This document shows, piece after piece, positions 55,387 to 63,632 of a stretch of 64,000 bases of DNA (its first letter is position 1; each line of letters starts with the position of its first letter). Location: assembly GCF_914271485.1 (NCBI RefSeq), contig NZ_CAJZAG010000002.1, forward strand, positions 434,001-498,000, given 5' to 3'. The position numbers and the translations under genes are program-made. This DNA comes from Cupriavidus pampae (GTDB lineage Bacteria; Pseudomonadota; Gammaproteobacteria; Burkholderiales; Burkholderiaceae). A model generated the notes under the pieces. The model saw only the letters and a program-made list of their open reading frames with translations, ran no database searches and was not told where the DNA came from.

Positions 55387-56276
55387 CTAGCTACCTGTTC
55401 TCGATTCTCGTGCTGGTGTCCATCGCCGGCATCGCCGCGCTCGCGCTGAACCTGCAGTGGGGGCTGACCGGCATGGTCAACTTCGGGCTGTTCGGTTTCT
55501 ACATGCTCGCGGCGTACGTGTATGCGCAGGTGGCGGCGACCGGTGCCTCGCCATGGCTCGCGCTCGCAGCCTCGATTGCGCTGACCGGTGTGGCCGGCGC
55601 GCTCACGAGCCTGATCTCGCTACGCCTGGCCGATGACTACCTCGCCATCGTCACGCTTGGCTTTGCCGAATGCTTGCGGCTCGTTGCGATCCACGAAGAG
55701 TGGCTCACGCGCGGCAGTCTCGGCATTGCGAGTATCGTTCGACCGGTCGCCGGCGATGGTGCATTTCTCAACCTGTGTCTGGTGGCGTTGCTGCTGAGTT
55801 TCGGATTATTGGAGGTGATCGCCCGCGCGCCGCTGGGACGTGCCGCGCGCGCATTGCGCGACGACCCGCTCGTGGCGGCCACCACCGGCAAGGACGTGAT
55901 GTGGCTGCGCGTGAAGCTATTTGGCATTGGCGCGGCCATTACGGGTGTAGCGGGCGCGCTGCATGCCAGCTACTACCAGTACATCGATCCGACGCAGTTC
56001 GGGCCGATCATCACCGCCTATGCGTTCATGGGGGTGATCATTGGCGGCCGCGGCAGCAATCGCGGGGTGATCGTCAGTGCGTTCACGGTGATCCTGCTGC
56101 TCGAGGGCACCCGCTTTCTCAACGATCACGTCGGCTGGCTCACGCCGGCGCAGCTGGCGGCCTTGCGGCTGATCCTGATTGGTGTGGGCCTGATTCTGGC
56201 GTTGATCTATCGTCCGCAGGGGCTGGTGCCTGAGTATCGGCTGAAGGTGCGGGTCCCCGCCCCAGTCGAAGGCTGA
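55383..56276 (+). CDS. ABC transporter permease (LivM type)
   Basis: The second permease, 297 residues. LivM marks are LQWGLTGMVNFGLFGFYMLAAY, DDYLAIVTLGFAECLRL, GRAARALRDDPLVAATTGKDV and YAFMGVIIGGRGSNRGVIVSAF. Starts within the livH-type stop codon (ATGA at 55383). Last gene of the transport operon; a possible terminator follows at 56351. Confidence 0.95.
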   Translation: MTSYLFSILVLVSIAGIAALALNLQWGLTGMVNFGLFGFYMLAAYVYAQVAATGASPWLALAASIALTGVAGALTSLISLRLADDYLAIVTLGFAECLRLVAIHEEWLTRGSLGIASIVRPVAGDGAFLNLCLVALLLSFGLLEVIARAPLGRAARALRDDPLVAATTGKDVMWLRVKLFGIGAAITGVAGALHASYYQYIDPTQFGPIITAYAFMGVIIGGRGSNRGVIVSAFTVILLLEGTRFLNDHVGWLTPAQLAALRLILIGVGLILALIYRPQGLVPEYRLKVRVPAPVEG

Positions 56277-56350
56277 CCGCCCTCCCTGCCAGCCGCATTC
56301 GCGCCGACCCGCCCGGCTTGGCCGTTAATTGAGCAATTTACGATTGACGA

Positions 56351-56373
56351 AGCCGCGGAAGATCGCGGCTTTC
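56351..56373 (+). terminator. Possible terminator after the ABC importer operon
   Basis: AGCCGCG (56351-56357) pairs with CGCGGCT (56364-56370) around a 6-base loop, followed by TTTCG. The T tract is short. It sits between the importer operon and a convergent lipoprotein gene, where a terminator is expected. Confidence 0.4.
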
Positions 56374-56380
56374 GTGGGGC

Positions 56381-56764
56381 TTAGCGCGCCGTACCGGGCT
56401 TGCAGCTCTCGATCTTCCCCGTTACGCGGCCGGCGCTCATCAGCGGATGCCACTCATCCGCGCTGCGCAGCTCGACCGTCGTGCCGGCGCGCGCCTGGCG
56501 CAGACTGACCAGATGGAAGTACTTCGATTCGGCCTGCCCGCCGTCGGCAATGCGGATATCCACCTTGCCGGGTTCCGGATACGCGATCACGGTGGCATCT
56601 TCCCGCAGCCAGGTCTTGAGGCAGACCACGAGGTCGCTCACGCTCGCATCGGAATGGATGACCTTGGGGTCGCGCGCTTCGATCACCGCGGGGCCGCTGG
56701 CGGCACAGGCGACCAGCAAGGGGGTGGCAAGGGTGGCAATGCAGAAAGTCCGGATACCGCTCAT
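56381..56764 (-). CDS. Small lipoprotein of unknown function
   Basis: From the ATG at 56764 (GGGAG site at good spacing) the protein has 127 residues and a lipoprotein signal ending in LVAC, so it should be lipid-anchored in the envelope. The mature part has two cysteines (VVCLKTWL and ESCKPG) that could form a disulfide. I recognise no named domain. It is convergent with the ABC importer operon. Confidence 0.8.
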   Translation of the reverse strand: MSGIRTFCIATLATPLLVACAASGPAVIEARDPKVIHSDASVSDLVVCLKTWLREDATVIAYPEPGKVDIRIADGGQAESKYFHLVSLRQARAGTTVELRSADEWHPLMSAGRVTGKIESCKPGTAR

Positions 56765-57076
56765 GAAGTCTCCCGTCGAGGTTCGAATGGATCGGGCGAC
56801 ATGATATGACATCGCGCGCACTGGAGGCTTTCGAACGAATAACAACCACGAGAAACGTTCGTGTGCGGTGACAGGCGTGCGCGGCTTGTATCGCAATGTA
56901 AATGGCGTGCGCGCGAGCGACATTTTCATACAACGCGATGCGTTCCACGAAATAGCTGAGATACAGGTTGGCGTTTAAATGGATCCAACGAGACAGCAGC
57001 ATCTTACGGGCACCGATGGAATAGAAGGCCCACTGCAAACGTCTTACGGCACACCATCACGAAAAAGGAACGCATC
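56765..57076. other. Intergenic region between divergent genes
   Basis: This 312-bp stretch separates the starts of the lipoprotein gene and the small secreted-protein gene. It is more AT-rich than the neighbours and should contain both promoters, but I see no clear consensus boxes. The only structure noticed is a short dyad CACGA/TCGTG near 56848-56864. Confidence 0.4.
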
Positions 57077-57358
57077 ATGAAACGCCTCGCCCTCTCCACG
57101 CTCGCCGCAACGTTGCTCTTCTCGGCCTTTGCCGTCAGCGCTCAGACGACTACGCCAGTGACCCCCGCACAATTGACCACGCGCCCCTATATCGACGCGG
57201 ATCTGGACGCGTATGTGAAGTCCGGCCTCTCGCAACTGAACCGCGGCGACGGCTCGCCGTTCGTGTTCGGCGGGGAATACGAGCGCCGCCAGGCGCTGTA
57301 CCAGAAGCTCCGCGCGGAGAACTTCGCGAAGCTGCAACAGCAGCAGGCACAAGGGTAA
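57077..57358 (+). CDS. Small secreted protein of unknown function
   Basis: A 93-residue protein with a clear signal peptide (LSTLAATLLFSAFAVSAQ) and an AAGGA site. The mature part is about 70 residues, has no cysteine, contains YIDADLDAYVKSGLSQLNRGDGSPF and ends in a Gln-rich tail. I do not recognise a family. Its own promoter is likely, since both neighbours face other ways. Confidence 0.75.
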   Translation: MKRLALSTLAATLLFSAFAVSAQTTTPVTPAQLTTRPYIDADLDAYVKSGLSQLNRGDGSPFVFGGEYERRQALYQKLRAENFAKLQQQQAQG

Positions 57359-57389
57359 ATTCTCCCCCTGGCCTGCGCCGATGTCGCTG

Positions 57390-59726
57390 CTAGCGCGAGA
57401 TGCGGTGCACCTCGTTGTTGAGTCCGTCGCTGAACGTCACGATGTACTCGGTGGCACGTGCATCGGCCTCGCCGTCGAGTGCACCGCCCACCTGCGCTAC
57501 CGCGATCGGAACCATTCGACCGTCGACCCGCGCCCAGGCGCTTGACCACGGATAGCGCCGTGCGTCCCACTGCAGGCGCAACGTGCGTCCGTCGATGCGA
57601 TAGCTGCCCCATGCCGTGCGCACGGCGGCGGCGTCCGGCGCGGTCGCCGCGGGCACGGTGACACCCGATTCCGGCGCGGCGAGCATCGTGGCCAGCGTTT
57701 TGCCCTCGTGCACCACGCGTACCGATTCGATACCACGCATGGCCGGAATGGTCGCACTGAACACCGTCGAGTGGCCCGGCATGGCGTGGTCGACGCGGGC
57801 AAGCTGCAGCGCGAATCTGTAGGTACCGGTGGACGCGCGCACCTCGAGTTCGGCAGATCCCCGCGGTGCCGATGCGATCAGTGGTACCGTCTCGGACGCG
57901 ACGGGCATGGCCACCAGTGGATCCAACCGCGCCGTCCCGTTGTTGTCATTGATGGCTCCGGAGACATGGATGGCCATCGTCGCGGAGTCGGCGCAGGCCG
58001 ATGCCTCGCATGCCACGGCACCCGGTGCCACAGGCGCCAGGAATGCGCTCGACGGTCTGATCTGGGCAGGCATCAGGGACAACACTCCCGCGTAGGTATA
58101 GTCCGCGATCGACATCGGCTGGTTATACGACATGATGTCGTGGTAAGCCAGCGGGTTGAACAGCCCACTGCGGGTGAAGCGCCATGGCCCGCCCGCGAGC
58201 GCTCCTTCCTCGAACGGCTGCGTCGCACGCACACCATTTCGCCAGTACGGGAAGCGGGGATCTTCCCAGGTGTGATCACGCCCAAGGTTGTGACCCAGCT
58301 CGTGCATCATCACGTTTTCGGGGTGATCGCCCGTCGCGGAAATCCATTGCGCGGGCATCACCGCCGAGCGGCCGGGCATAAACGCCAACCCACTTCCCAA
58401 TGTTGGAGAGAACCCGACGAAGAAATCGCTGAACGCGCCCGCACTTGCCACGCGCTCTTTTTCCAGCGCCATGAGCCATTCCTCTTCATTGCCCAAGAAC
58501 GGTTTTCCCGCTAGCCTGACTTGCCTTGGGTGCCTGACGAACTGCACATCGGAGAGCGGGAACTGCTCTCGCAAAGCGCGCTCCAGCACTGCGAAGTCAG
58601 GCGCGATAGGCCTGGTGCCATCGGGAACCAGATTGACCACATGCACACGCATGAAGGTGCGCGGGTGAATACCCGTGCCGGCCATGTACGAGACGCGGCT
58701 GACCTTGGATGGGGAGCGCCGATCATGGGCCTCGACGCCCAGTTTGAACCCGCGTTGCATCCACGAGCTATCGAGCTCCAGCGTGTAATTGTTGGCAAAG
58801 TCATTTGCCGCTACGGCTCCGGCGCCGAGCATAGCGGGGCCTTTCATCTCGAACCAGCGCGTTCCGCTGAAATCGTTGGCAACGCCAAGTCGAACCCTGG
58901 GCCACAGCTTTCCCGCACCTGGCGCGCCTTTCAGCCGCACCGTTACCAGCGTTGGTTTACCGGAAACAAGCCGCATATACGGATACTTCTGCCCCCGGCC
59001 GACCGAATAGAGATGCGTTTGCCCGATTTGCACATCGTCGATCGTCAGCGGTAGCGAAGGCTTCCTTACCGCCACATGCCCCGCTGAATAGCTGCGCTTG
59101 CGTGCGTCCCATAGTTCGATCGCGCCGTCGCTTGCATCCTCCGGGACGACGACATCGAGCCACGTGCCGTCGCTCGCGGCATCGCTCACCGTCGCGTTGG
59201 TGCCCGTCATATCAACCTGGGTCACCCGCTGCAGTCCGCGACCGGAAATGCGCACCACGTCGCCGGCCTCCACATCGGATTTGTCCATCGATGTCACCGT
59301 GGGTACCGCTTCGAGCGTCAGGGATGTGGAAGCTGCCGCCTTCGCGCCATCTTCGCGGACGGCCTCGACAGTGCCAGTTACGTCAGCATCGAGGTCATTG
59401 CGTGGGAGTTCGAAGGTGATACCCGTAGCCGACTCGAACTTGGCATTGAACAACTCATTGCCCCATCGCACTTTGGTGTCGCGCGTGAAGCCACTGCCGC
59501 GCAACGCGATGACATCTCCCTCGCGTGCAATCGCCGGCTCGAACGCGTCGACGCGCAACGGCACCGATGCGGGCACGCCGGGCAATGTCGGTGCGGAAAG
59601 ACTGGCTGCTGGTGGCGGCGGCGCGGCCGGACCGTCGTCGCCTCCACAACCCTGCAACAGAAATATAACCAGCGCGACAACATTGCAACCCCTGCGCCCG
59701 GCTGTGTAACTTCCACTCATGTACAT
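57390..59726 (-). CDS. Large lipoprotein with IPT/TIG-like domains and a metzincin metalloprotease domain
   Basis: The 778-residue protein has a lipobox (LLQGC at about residue 27), a Pro-rich spacer and two IPT/TIG-like Ig domains (about 55-140 and 142-225). The protease centre is HELGHNLGRDH at 475-485, the full HExxHxxGxxH zinc motif (His475, Glu476, His479, His485), with the Met-turn DIMSYNQP at 530-537. This combination resembles M66 (StcE-like) or related secreted metzincins that cut glycoproteins. A C-terminal beta-rich region follows. Surface exposure and substrates are inferred. An ATG at 59720 is an alternative start. Confidence 0.87.
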   Translation of the reverse strand: MYMSGSYTAGRRGCNVVALVIFLLQGCGGDDGPAAPPPPAASLSAPTLPGVPASVPLRVDAFEPAIAREGDVIALRGSGFTRDTKVRWGNELFNAKFESATGITFELPRNDLDADVTGTVEAVREDGAKAAASTSLTLEAVPTVTSMDKSDVEAGDVVRISGRGLQRVTQVDMTGTNATVSDAASDGTWLDVVVPEDASDGAIELWDARKRSYSAGHVAVRKPSLPLTIDDVQIGQTHLYSVGRGQKYPYMRLVSGKPTLVTVRLKGAPGAGKLWPRVRLGVANDFSGTRWFEMKGPAMLGAGAVAANDFANNYTLELDSSWMQRGFKLGVEAHDRRSPSKVSRVSYMAGTGIHPRTFMRVHVVNLVPDGTRPIAPDFAVLERALREQFPLSDVQFVRHPRQVRLAGKPFLGNEEEWLMALEKERVASAGAFSDFFVGFSPTLGSGLAFMPGRSAVMPAQWISATGDHPENVMMHELGHNLGRDHTWEDPRFPYWRNGVRATQPFEEGALAGGPWRFTRSGLFNPLAYHDIMSYNQPMSIADYTYAGVLSLMPAQIRPSSAFLAPVAPGAVACEASACADSATMAIHVSGAINDNNGTARLDPLVAMPVASETVPLIASAPRGSAELEVRASTGTYRFALQLARVDHAMPGHSTVFSATIPAMRGIESVRVVHEGKTLATMLAAPESGVTVPAATAPDAAAVRTAWGSYRIDGRTLRLQWDARRYPWSSAWARVDGRMVPIAVAQVGGALDGEADARATEYIVTFSDGLNNEVHRISR

Positions 59727-59826
59727 CTCTCACCCATTGAAAAGGGCACATGATGAGATCCGGCATGAGCTTGCGCGGCGGTGTTGAGGAAACTTTGGCA
59801 TTGCGCCGATCGACCGCGCAGCAGTG

Positions 59827-60111
59827 TTACTTCTTCTGCTTCGGCTCGGTCAGCGTGCCGCCTTCCTTGAGGCACGTCGAGGCCGGCTTGACGATGACGC
59901 CCTTGCCCTTGCAGTCGTTCAGGCCCGCGCAGTCATTGCTGGCGGTGGCGCACAGGCTTTCGCCCTTGCACGCGTTCACGCCGTAGCAACGGCCTGGCGC
60001 GTCTTTCTTGTCGGCCGCGTGGGCCGGCGCGGCGCCGGCGGACAGCGATGCCAGCGCGACGAGCGCGGCGGCGGTGGCAAGGGTGGCACGGGCGGTCTTG
60101 GTCATGGACAT
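59827..60111 (-). CDS. Bufferin-like (BufA2-type) Cys-rich periplasmic protein
   Basis: From the ATG at 60111 this is a 94-residue protein with a signal peptide (ALASLSAGAAPAHA). The mature part carries six cysteines in CYGVNACKGESLC, NDCAGLNDCKGKG and STCLKEGG, a spacing I recognise from BufA2-type bufferins, ribosomal copper-binding peptides matured by BufB/BufC. No bufBC genes (DUF692, DUF2063) are adjacent, so modification would need enzymes from elsewhere. Family call is from memory of the motif. Confidence 0.75.
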   Translation of the reverse strand: MSMTKTARATLATAAALVALASLSAGAAPAHAADKKDAPGRCYGVNACKGESLCATASNDCAGLNDCKGKGVIVKPASTCLKEGGTLTEPKQKK

Positions 60112-60160
60112 ATCGGTAACTCTCTGAGTCGGTTCAATAGTTTGTTGCTTAGTTTGCGGA

Positions 60161-60955
60161 TTACTTCGCGCTGCGCGCAGCTTCTTCAATAACCAGCGCG
60201 ACGGCTTCCGGCTGCGATACCTGCACCGCGTGGCTGGCCTTGATCTCGGTGACCTTGGCGCCCGCGCGCTGATACATCCAGCGTTGCAGGTCGGGGTTCA
60301 CGACGCGGTCTTCGGTCGCGACGATGCCGTAGCTCGGCTTGTTGCGCCATGCGGCAGTCCACACGTTGGCGTTGTACGCGGCCGAGGTAATCGGCACCTG
60401 CGACGCGGCCATGAAGTCCGTGCGATTGGTGGTCAGGTCGCCCGCGTAGTCCGCGTTGAACGTCGCCGGATCGATCGACAGATGACCGTCGCGCGTCGAC
60501 TTGAGCGCGGCGCCGGCGGCCGGCATCGATGCCACCAGCTGGGCCATACCCTCGCCCACATCGGGCTGCAGCGCCGCCACATAGACCAGCGCCTTGACCT
60601 TGTCGCGCGCGCCGGCTTCGGTAATCACTTCACCGCCGTAACCATGGCCCACGAGCACGACTGGACCGAGCTGCAGGCTCACGCGCTCGCGCACGATCGT
60701 GATGTCATCGCCGAGCGTGGCGTGCGGCAGTTGCACGACGCTGACGTTGTAGCCCTTGTGAATCAGAATGTCGTGCACCACGCGCCAGCCGGAACCGTCC
60801 ACGAATGCATCGTGCACGAGCACGATGTTCTTCGCGCCGGGGATTGCGGGGGTGGCGGAAGCAGCGGGAGTCGTCGGGGCAGCATGGGCCGTTGTATAGC
60901 CGAGCGCCGGAATGACCAGTGCCGCCGCGGTGGCGAGCATCGGGATGAATCGCAT
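60161..60955 (-). CDS. Secreted alpha/beta-hydrolase-fold protein with nucleophile Ser replaced by Gly
   Basis: From ATG 60955 the protein has 264 residues with a signal peptide (ALGYTTAHAAP). The fold is the EstC-like alpha/beta hydrolase: IVLVHDAFVDGSGWRVVHDIL, the elbow LVGHGYGGEVITEAG, the Asp of VATEDRVVNPDLQRWMYQRAG and the His of ASHAVQVSQPEAV. In relatives the elbow is GHSYGG; here residue 105 is Gly (codon at 60641-60643). Asp and His are kept. It may be a pseudoenzyme or use another residue. Confidence 0.87.
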   Translation of the reverse strand: MRFIPMLATAAALVIPALGYTTAHAAPTTPAASATPAIPGAKNIVLVHDAFVDGSGWRVVHDILIHKGYNVSVVQLPHATLGDDITIVRERVSLQLGPVVLVGHGYGGEVITEAGARDKVKALVYVAALQPDVGEGMAQLVASMPAAGAALKSTRDGHLSIDPATFNADYAGDLTTNRTDFMAASQVPITSAAYNANVWTAAWRNKPSYGIVATEDRVVNPDLQRWMYQRAGAKVTEIKASHAVQVSQPEAVALVIEEAARSAK

Positions 60956-61194
60956 TGAATTGTCTCCAGCAGTTGCCAAAGGGGTAATGGAAGCTTGCGG
61001 GACGTATTTGAGGCGATGGATGTGTCGAGCGCGTAACCGTTGTGCACGCGTTCTGTCATGGCGTGTATCCGGACCGTGGGGCGATACAGTCGGTTACCAA
61101 AAGGCGGGGGGAGCAGCGAGGGGGGATGGAACTATCGCGTCGCGCGCGGCCCGACGGGTGCGGGCGCGACGTGGGTGACGGACTGCGCCAGCAT

Positions 61195-61524
61195 TCAGGC
61201 TCCGTCGGTGTAGACGCTACGTGCGTCGTCGATGCGATAGTGCTGTGCCATCAGGTGGAAGCCCGAAGCTTGCGGCTGCACCGAAGTACCCAGCGCGGCA
61301 ACGCGATCCTGTGCGGCGATCTTGGCTTCGGCGCGTTGGATGTCCACCGGATAGTTACCGTCCTGGCCCGGACCGACATGGAAGCCAGCCTTCTCCACAC
61401 GGACCAGATCGGCACGGACTTCCGCGCGCGTCAGCGGACCATTGTTGTCAACGCTTTGGGCGAACGAAACAGCCGGAACAGCCAGGGTGGCGGCGATCAG
61501 CAGGGTGCGTGCAAGTGTTTTCAT
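61195..61524 (-). CDS. DUF4148-domain secreted protein
   Basis: A 109-residue protein from the ATG at 61524, preceded by an AGAGAGG site. A signal peptide (TLAVPAVSFAQ) is followed by LTRAEVRADLVRVEKAGFHV and PVDIQRAEAKIAAQD, the pattern of DUF4148, a family of small periplasmic proteins abundant in Burkholderiaceae. Function unknown. Confidence 0.88.
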   Translation of the reverse strand: MKTLARTLLIAATLAVPAVSFAQSVDNNGPLTRAEVRADLVRVEKAGFHVGPGQDGNYPVDIQRAEAKIAAQDRVAALGTSVQPQASGFHLMAQHYRIDDARSVYTDGA

Positions 61525-61694
61525 GATAATTACCTCTCTTTGGGTTGGTTGCCTTTTGGCGGAGATCATCAGTGCGATGAACTTGTACGTAGTATTGGCC
61601 GCGGGCACTGACCCAAGACTGACCGAATCATTACAAAATCGTCAGCGTATGATTGGGCGTTCCTAACGAGAGCCGAGACCAAAGGACCGCCGCA

Positions 61695-63527
61695 ATGCTG
61701 ATTCGCCGCCTGGAACGACTGATCGATCCGTTCCGCTACCTGCCCGATACGCAGCCGCCAGACCGCATCTGGCCGTTCTATCTGCACTTTCTGCGCGAGG
61801 TACGTGGCGTGATGACGGCGCTGCTGTTCGTCGGACTGATCGGCGCGTTGGTCGAGGTGGCACTGTTCAGCTTTCTCGGGCGGCTGGTCGATCTCGCGCG
61901 CGAGGCGCCCGACGGCGCGTTCTTCTCGCGGCATCGCAACGAGCTGCTGTGGATGGCGTTCGTCGCGATCGTGTTCCGTCCGCTGATGATCTGGCTGCAC
62001 GATGTGCTCGTGCATCAGGTGATCAATCCCAGCCTTGCCAACATGGTGCGATGGCAGAACCATCGGTACGTGCTCAAGCAGAGCCTGTCGTTTTTCCAGA
62101 ACGACTTCGCCGGCCGCGTGGCGCAACGCATCATGCAGACCGGTTTCTCGCTGCGCGACTCCGCGGTGCAGACCGTGGATGCGCTATGGCATGTGATCAT
62201 CTACGCGGTGAGCGCCCTGCTGCTGTTCGCGGAGGCCGACTGGCGGCTGATGATTCCGCTGGTGCTGTGGATCTTCGGCTTTATCTTTGCGCTGGTCCGG
62301 TTCACGCCGCGCGTCAAGGAGCGCTCGGCTATGGCGACGGAATCGCGGTCGCGGTTGATGGGCCGGATTGTCGATGGCTATACCAACATCACCACGCTGA
62401 AGCTGTTCGCGCATACGCACCATGAGGAAGGCTATGCGCGCGACGCGATGGCGGACCAGACCGACAAGAGCCGACAGGCTGGCCGCGTGATCAGTTCGAT
62501 GGATGTCACCGTGTCCATCATGAATGGCTTTCTGATCGCGGGCACCACGGGCGTGGCGCTGTGGCTGTGGAATCGGGGCGAGGTGAGCACCGGTGCGATT
62601 GCGCTGTCCACCGGGCTGGTGATCCGCATCAATAATATGGCCGGCTGGATCATGTGGGTGGTCAATGGGATCTTCGAGAACATTGGCTCGGTGCAGGACG
62701 GCATGAAGACGATTGCCGTGCCGCGGCGCGTGGTTGACCGGCCCGATGCGCAACCGCTGGCGATCTCGCGCGGCGAGGTGCGCTTCGAGAACGTGGCATT
62801 TCACTATGGCAAGGGCGGTGGCGTGATCGATGACGTTACGCTGACCGTCGGGCCCGGCGAGAAGATCGGTCTCGTGGGCCCATCGGGCGCGGGCAAGTCC
62901 ACGCTCGTCAATCTGCTGCTGCGGCTTTATGACGTGGAGTCTGGGCGAATCGTCATCGATGGCCAGGATATCGCCACGGTCACGCAGGAGTCGCTGCGCG
63001 CGCAGGTGGGCATGGTGACGCAGGACACTTCGCTGCTGCATCGCTCGATTCGCGACAATCTGCGCTATGGCAAGCCGGATACTACCGAGGCGGAGTTGCA
63101 CGAAGCGCTGCACCGCGCGCGTGCCGCGGACTTTATCGACGATCTGGTCGATGGCAACGGGCATCGTGGGCTGGACGCGCTGGTGGGCGAGCGCGGCGTC
63201 AAGCTATCTGGCGGGCAGCGCCAGCGCATTGCGATTGCGCGCGTGCTGCTGAAGGACGCGCCGATTCTGATCCTCGACGAGGCCACGTCGGCGCTCGACT
63301 CCGAGGTGGAGGCCGCGATTCAGGAGAGCCTGGAGACGCTGATGCAAGGCAAGACCGTGATCGCCATCGCGCACCGGCTGTCCACGATCGCGCGCATGGA
63401 CCGGCTGGTGGTGCTCGACGGCGGGCGTGTTGCCGAGACCGGCACGCATGCCGAACTGCTGGCGCAGGGTGGGCTGTATGCGCGCCTGTGGGCGCATCAG
63501 ACCGGGGGATTCGTGGGCGTCGACTGA
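61695..63527 (+). CDS. ABC exporter (fused membrane and ATPase domains)
   Basis: From the ATG at 61695 (AAAGGA site) the protein has 610 residues. Six membrane helices occupy about residues 35-310, then an ATPase domain with Walker A GPSGAGKST, signature LSGGQRQR, Walker B ILILDEATSALDSE and switch His AIAHRLSTIARMD. The layout is that of type IV homodimeric exporters of the MsbA/MDR group. Neighbours give no hint of cargo. Confidence 0.94.
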   Translation: MLIRRLERLIDPFRYLPDTQPPDRIWPFYLHFLREVRGVMTALLFVGLIGALVEVALFSFLGRLVDLAREAPDGAFFSRHRNELLWMAFVAIVFRPLMIWLHDVLVHQVINPSLANMVRWQNHRYVLKQSLSFFQNDFAGRVAQRIMQTGFSLRDSAVQTVDALWHVIIYAVSALLLFAEADWRLMIPLVLWIFGFIFALVRFTPRVKERSAMATESRSRLMGRIVDGYTNITTLKLFAHTHHEEGYARDAMADQTDKSRQAGRVISSMDVTVSIMNGFLIAGTTGVALWLWNRGEVSTGAIALSTGLVIRINNMAGWIMWVVNGIFENIGSVQDGMKTIAVPRRVVDRPDAQPLAISRGEVRFENVAFHYGKGGGVIDDVTLTVGPGEKIGLVGPSGAGKSTLVNLLLRLYDVESGRIVIDGQDIATVTQESLRAQVGMVTQDTSLLHRSIRDNLRYGKPDTTEAELHEALHRARAADFIDDLVDGNGHRGLDALVGERGVKLSGGQRQRIAIARVLLKDAPILILDEATSALDSEVEAAIQESLETLMQGKTVIAIAHRLSTIARMDRLVVLDGGRVAETGTHAELLAQGGLYARLWAHQTGGFVGVD

Positions 63528-63632
63528 GGTCCGCGTGGGATTCCACTGACAGCGCTTCGCGGCGCGACCCGGCTGCCTTCGCGCACGCACGGCTTCTATG
63601 CTGAACTTGAATGCATAGAACGAGCCAGCGCC

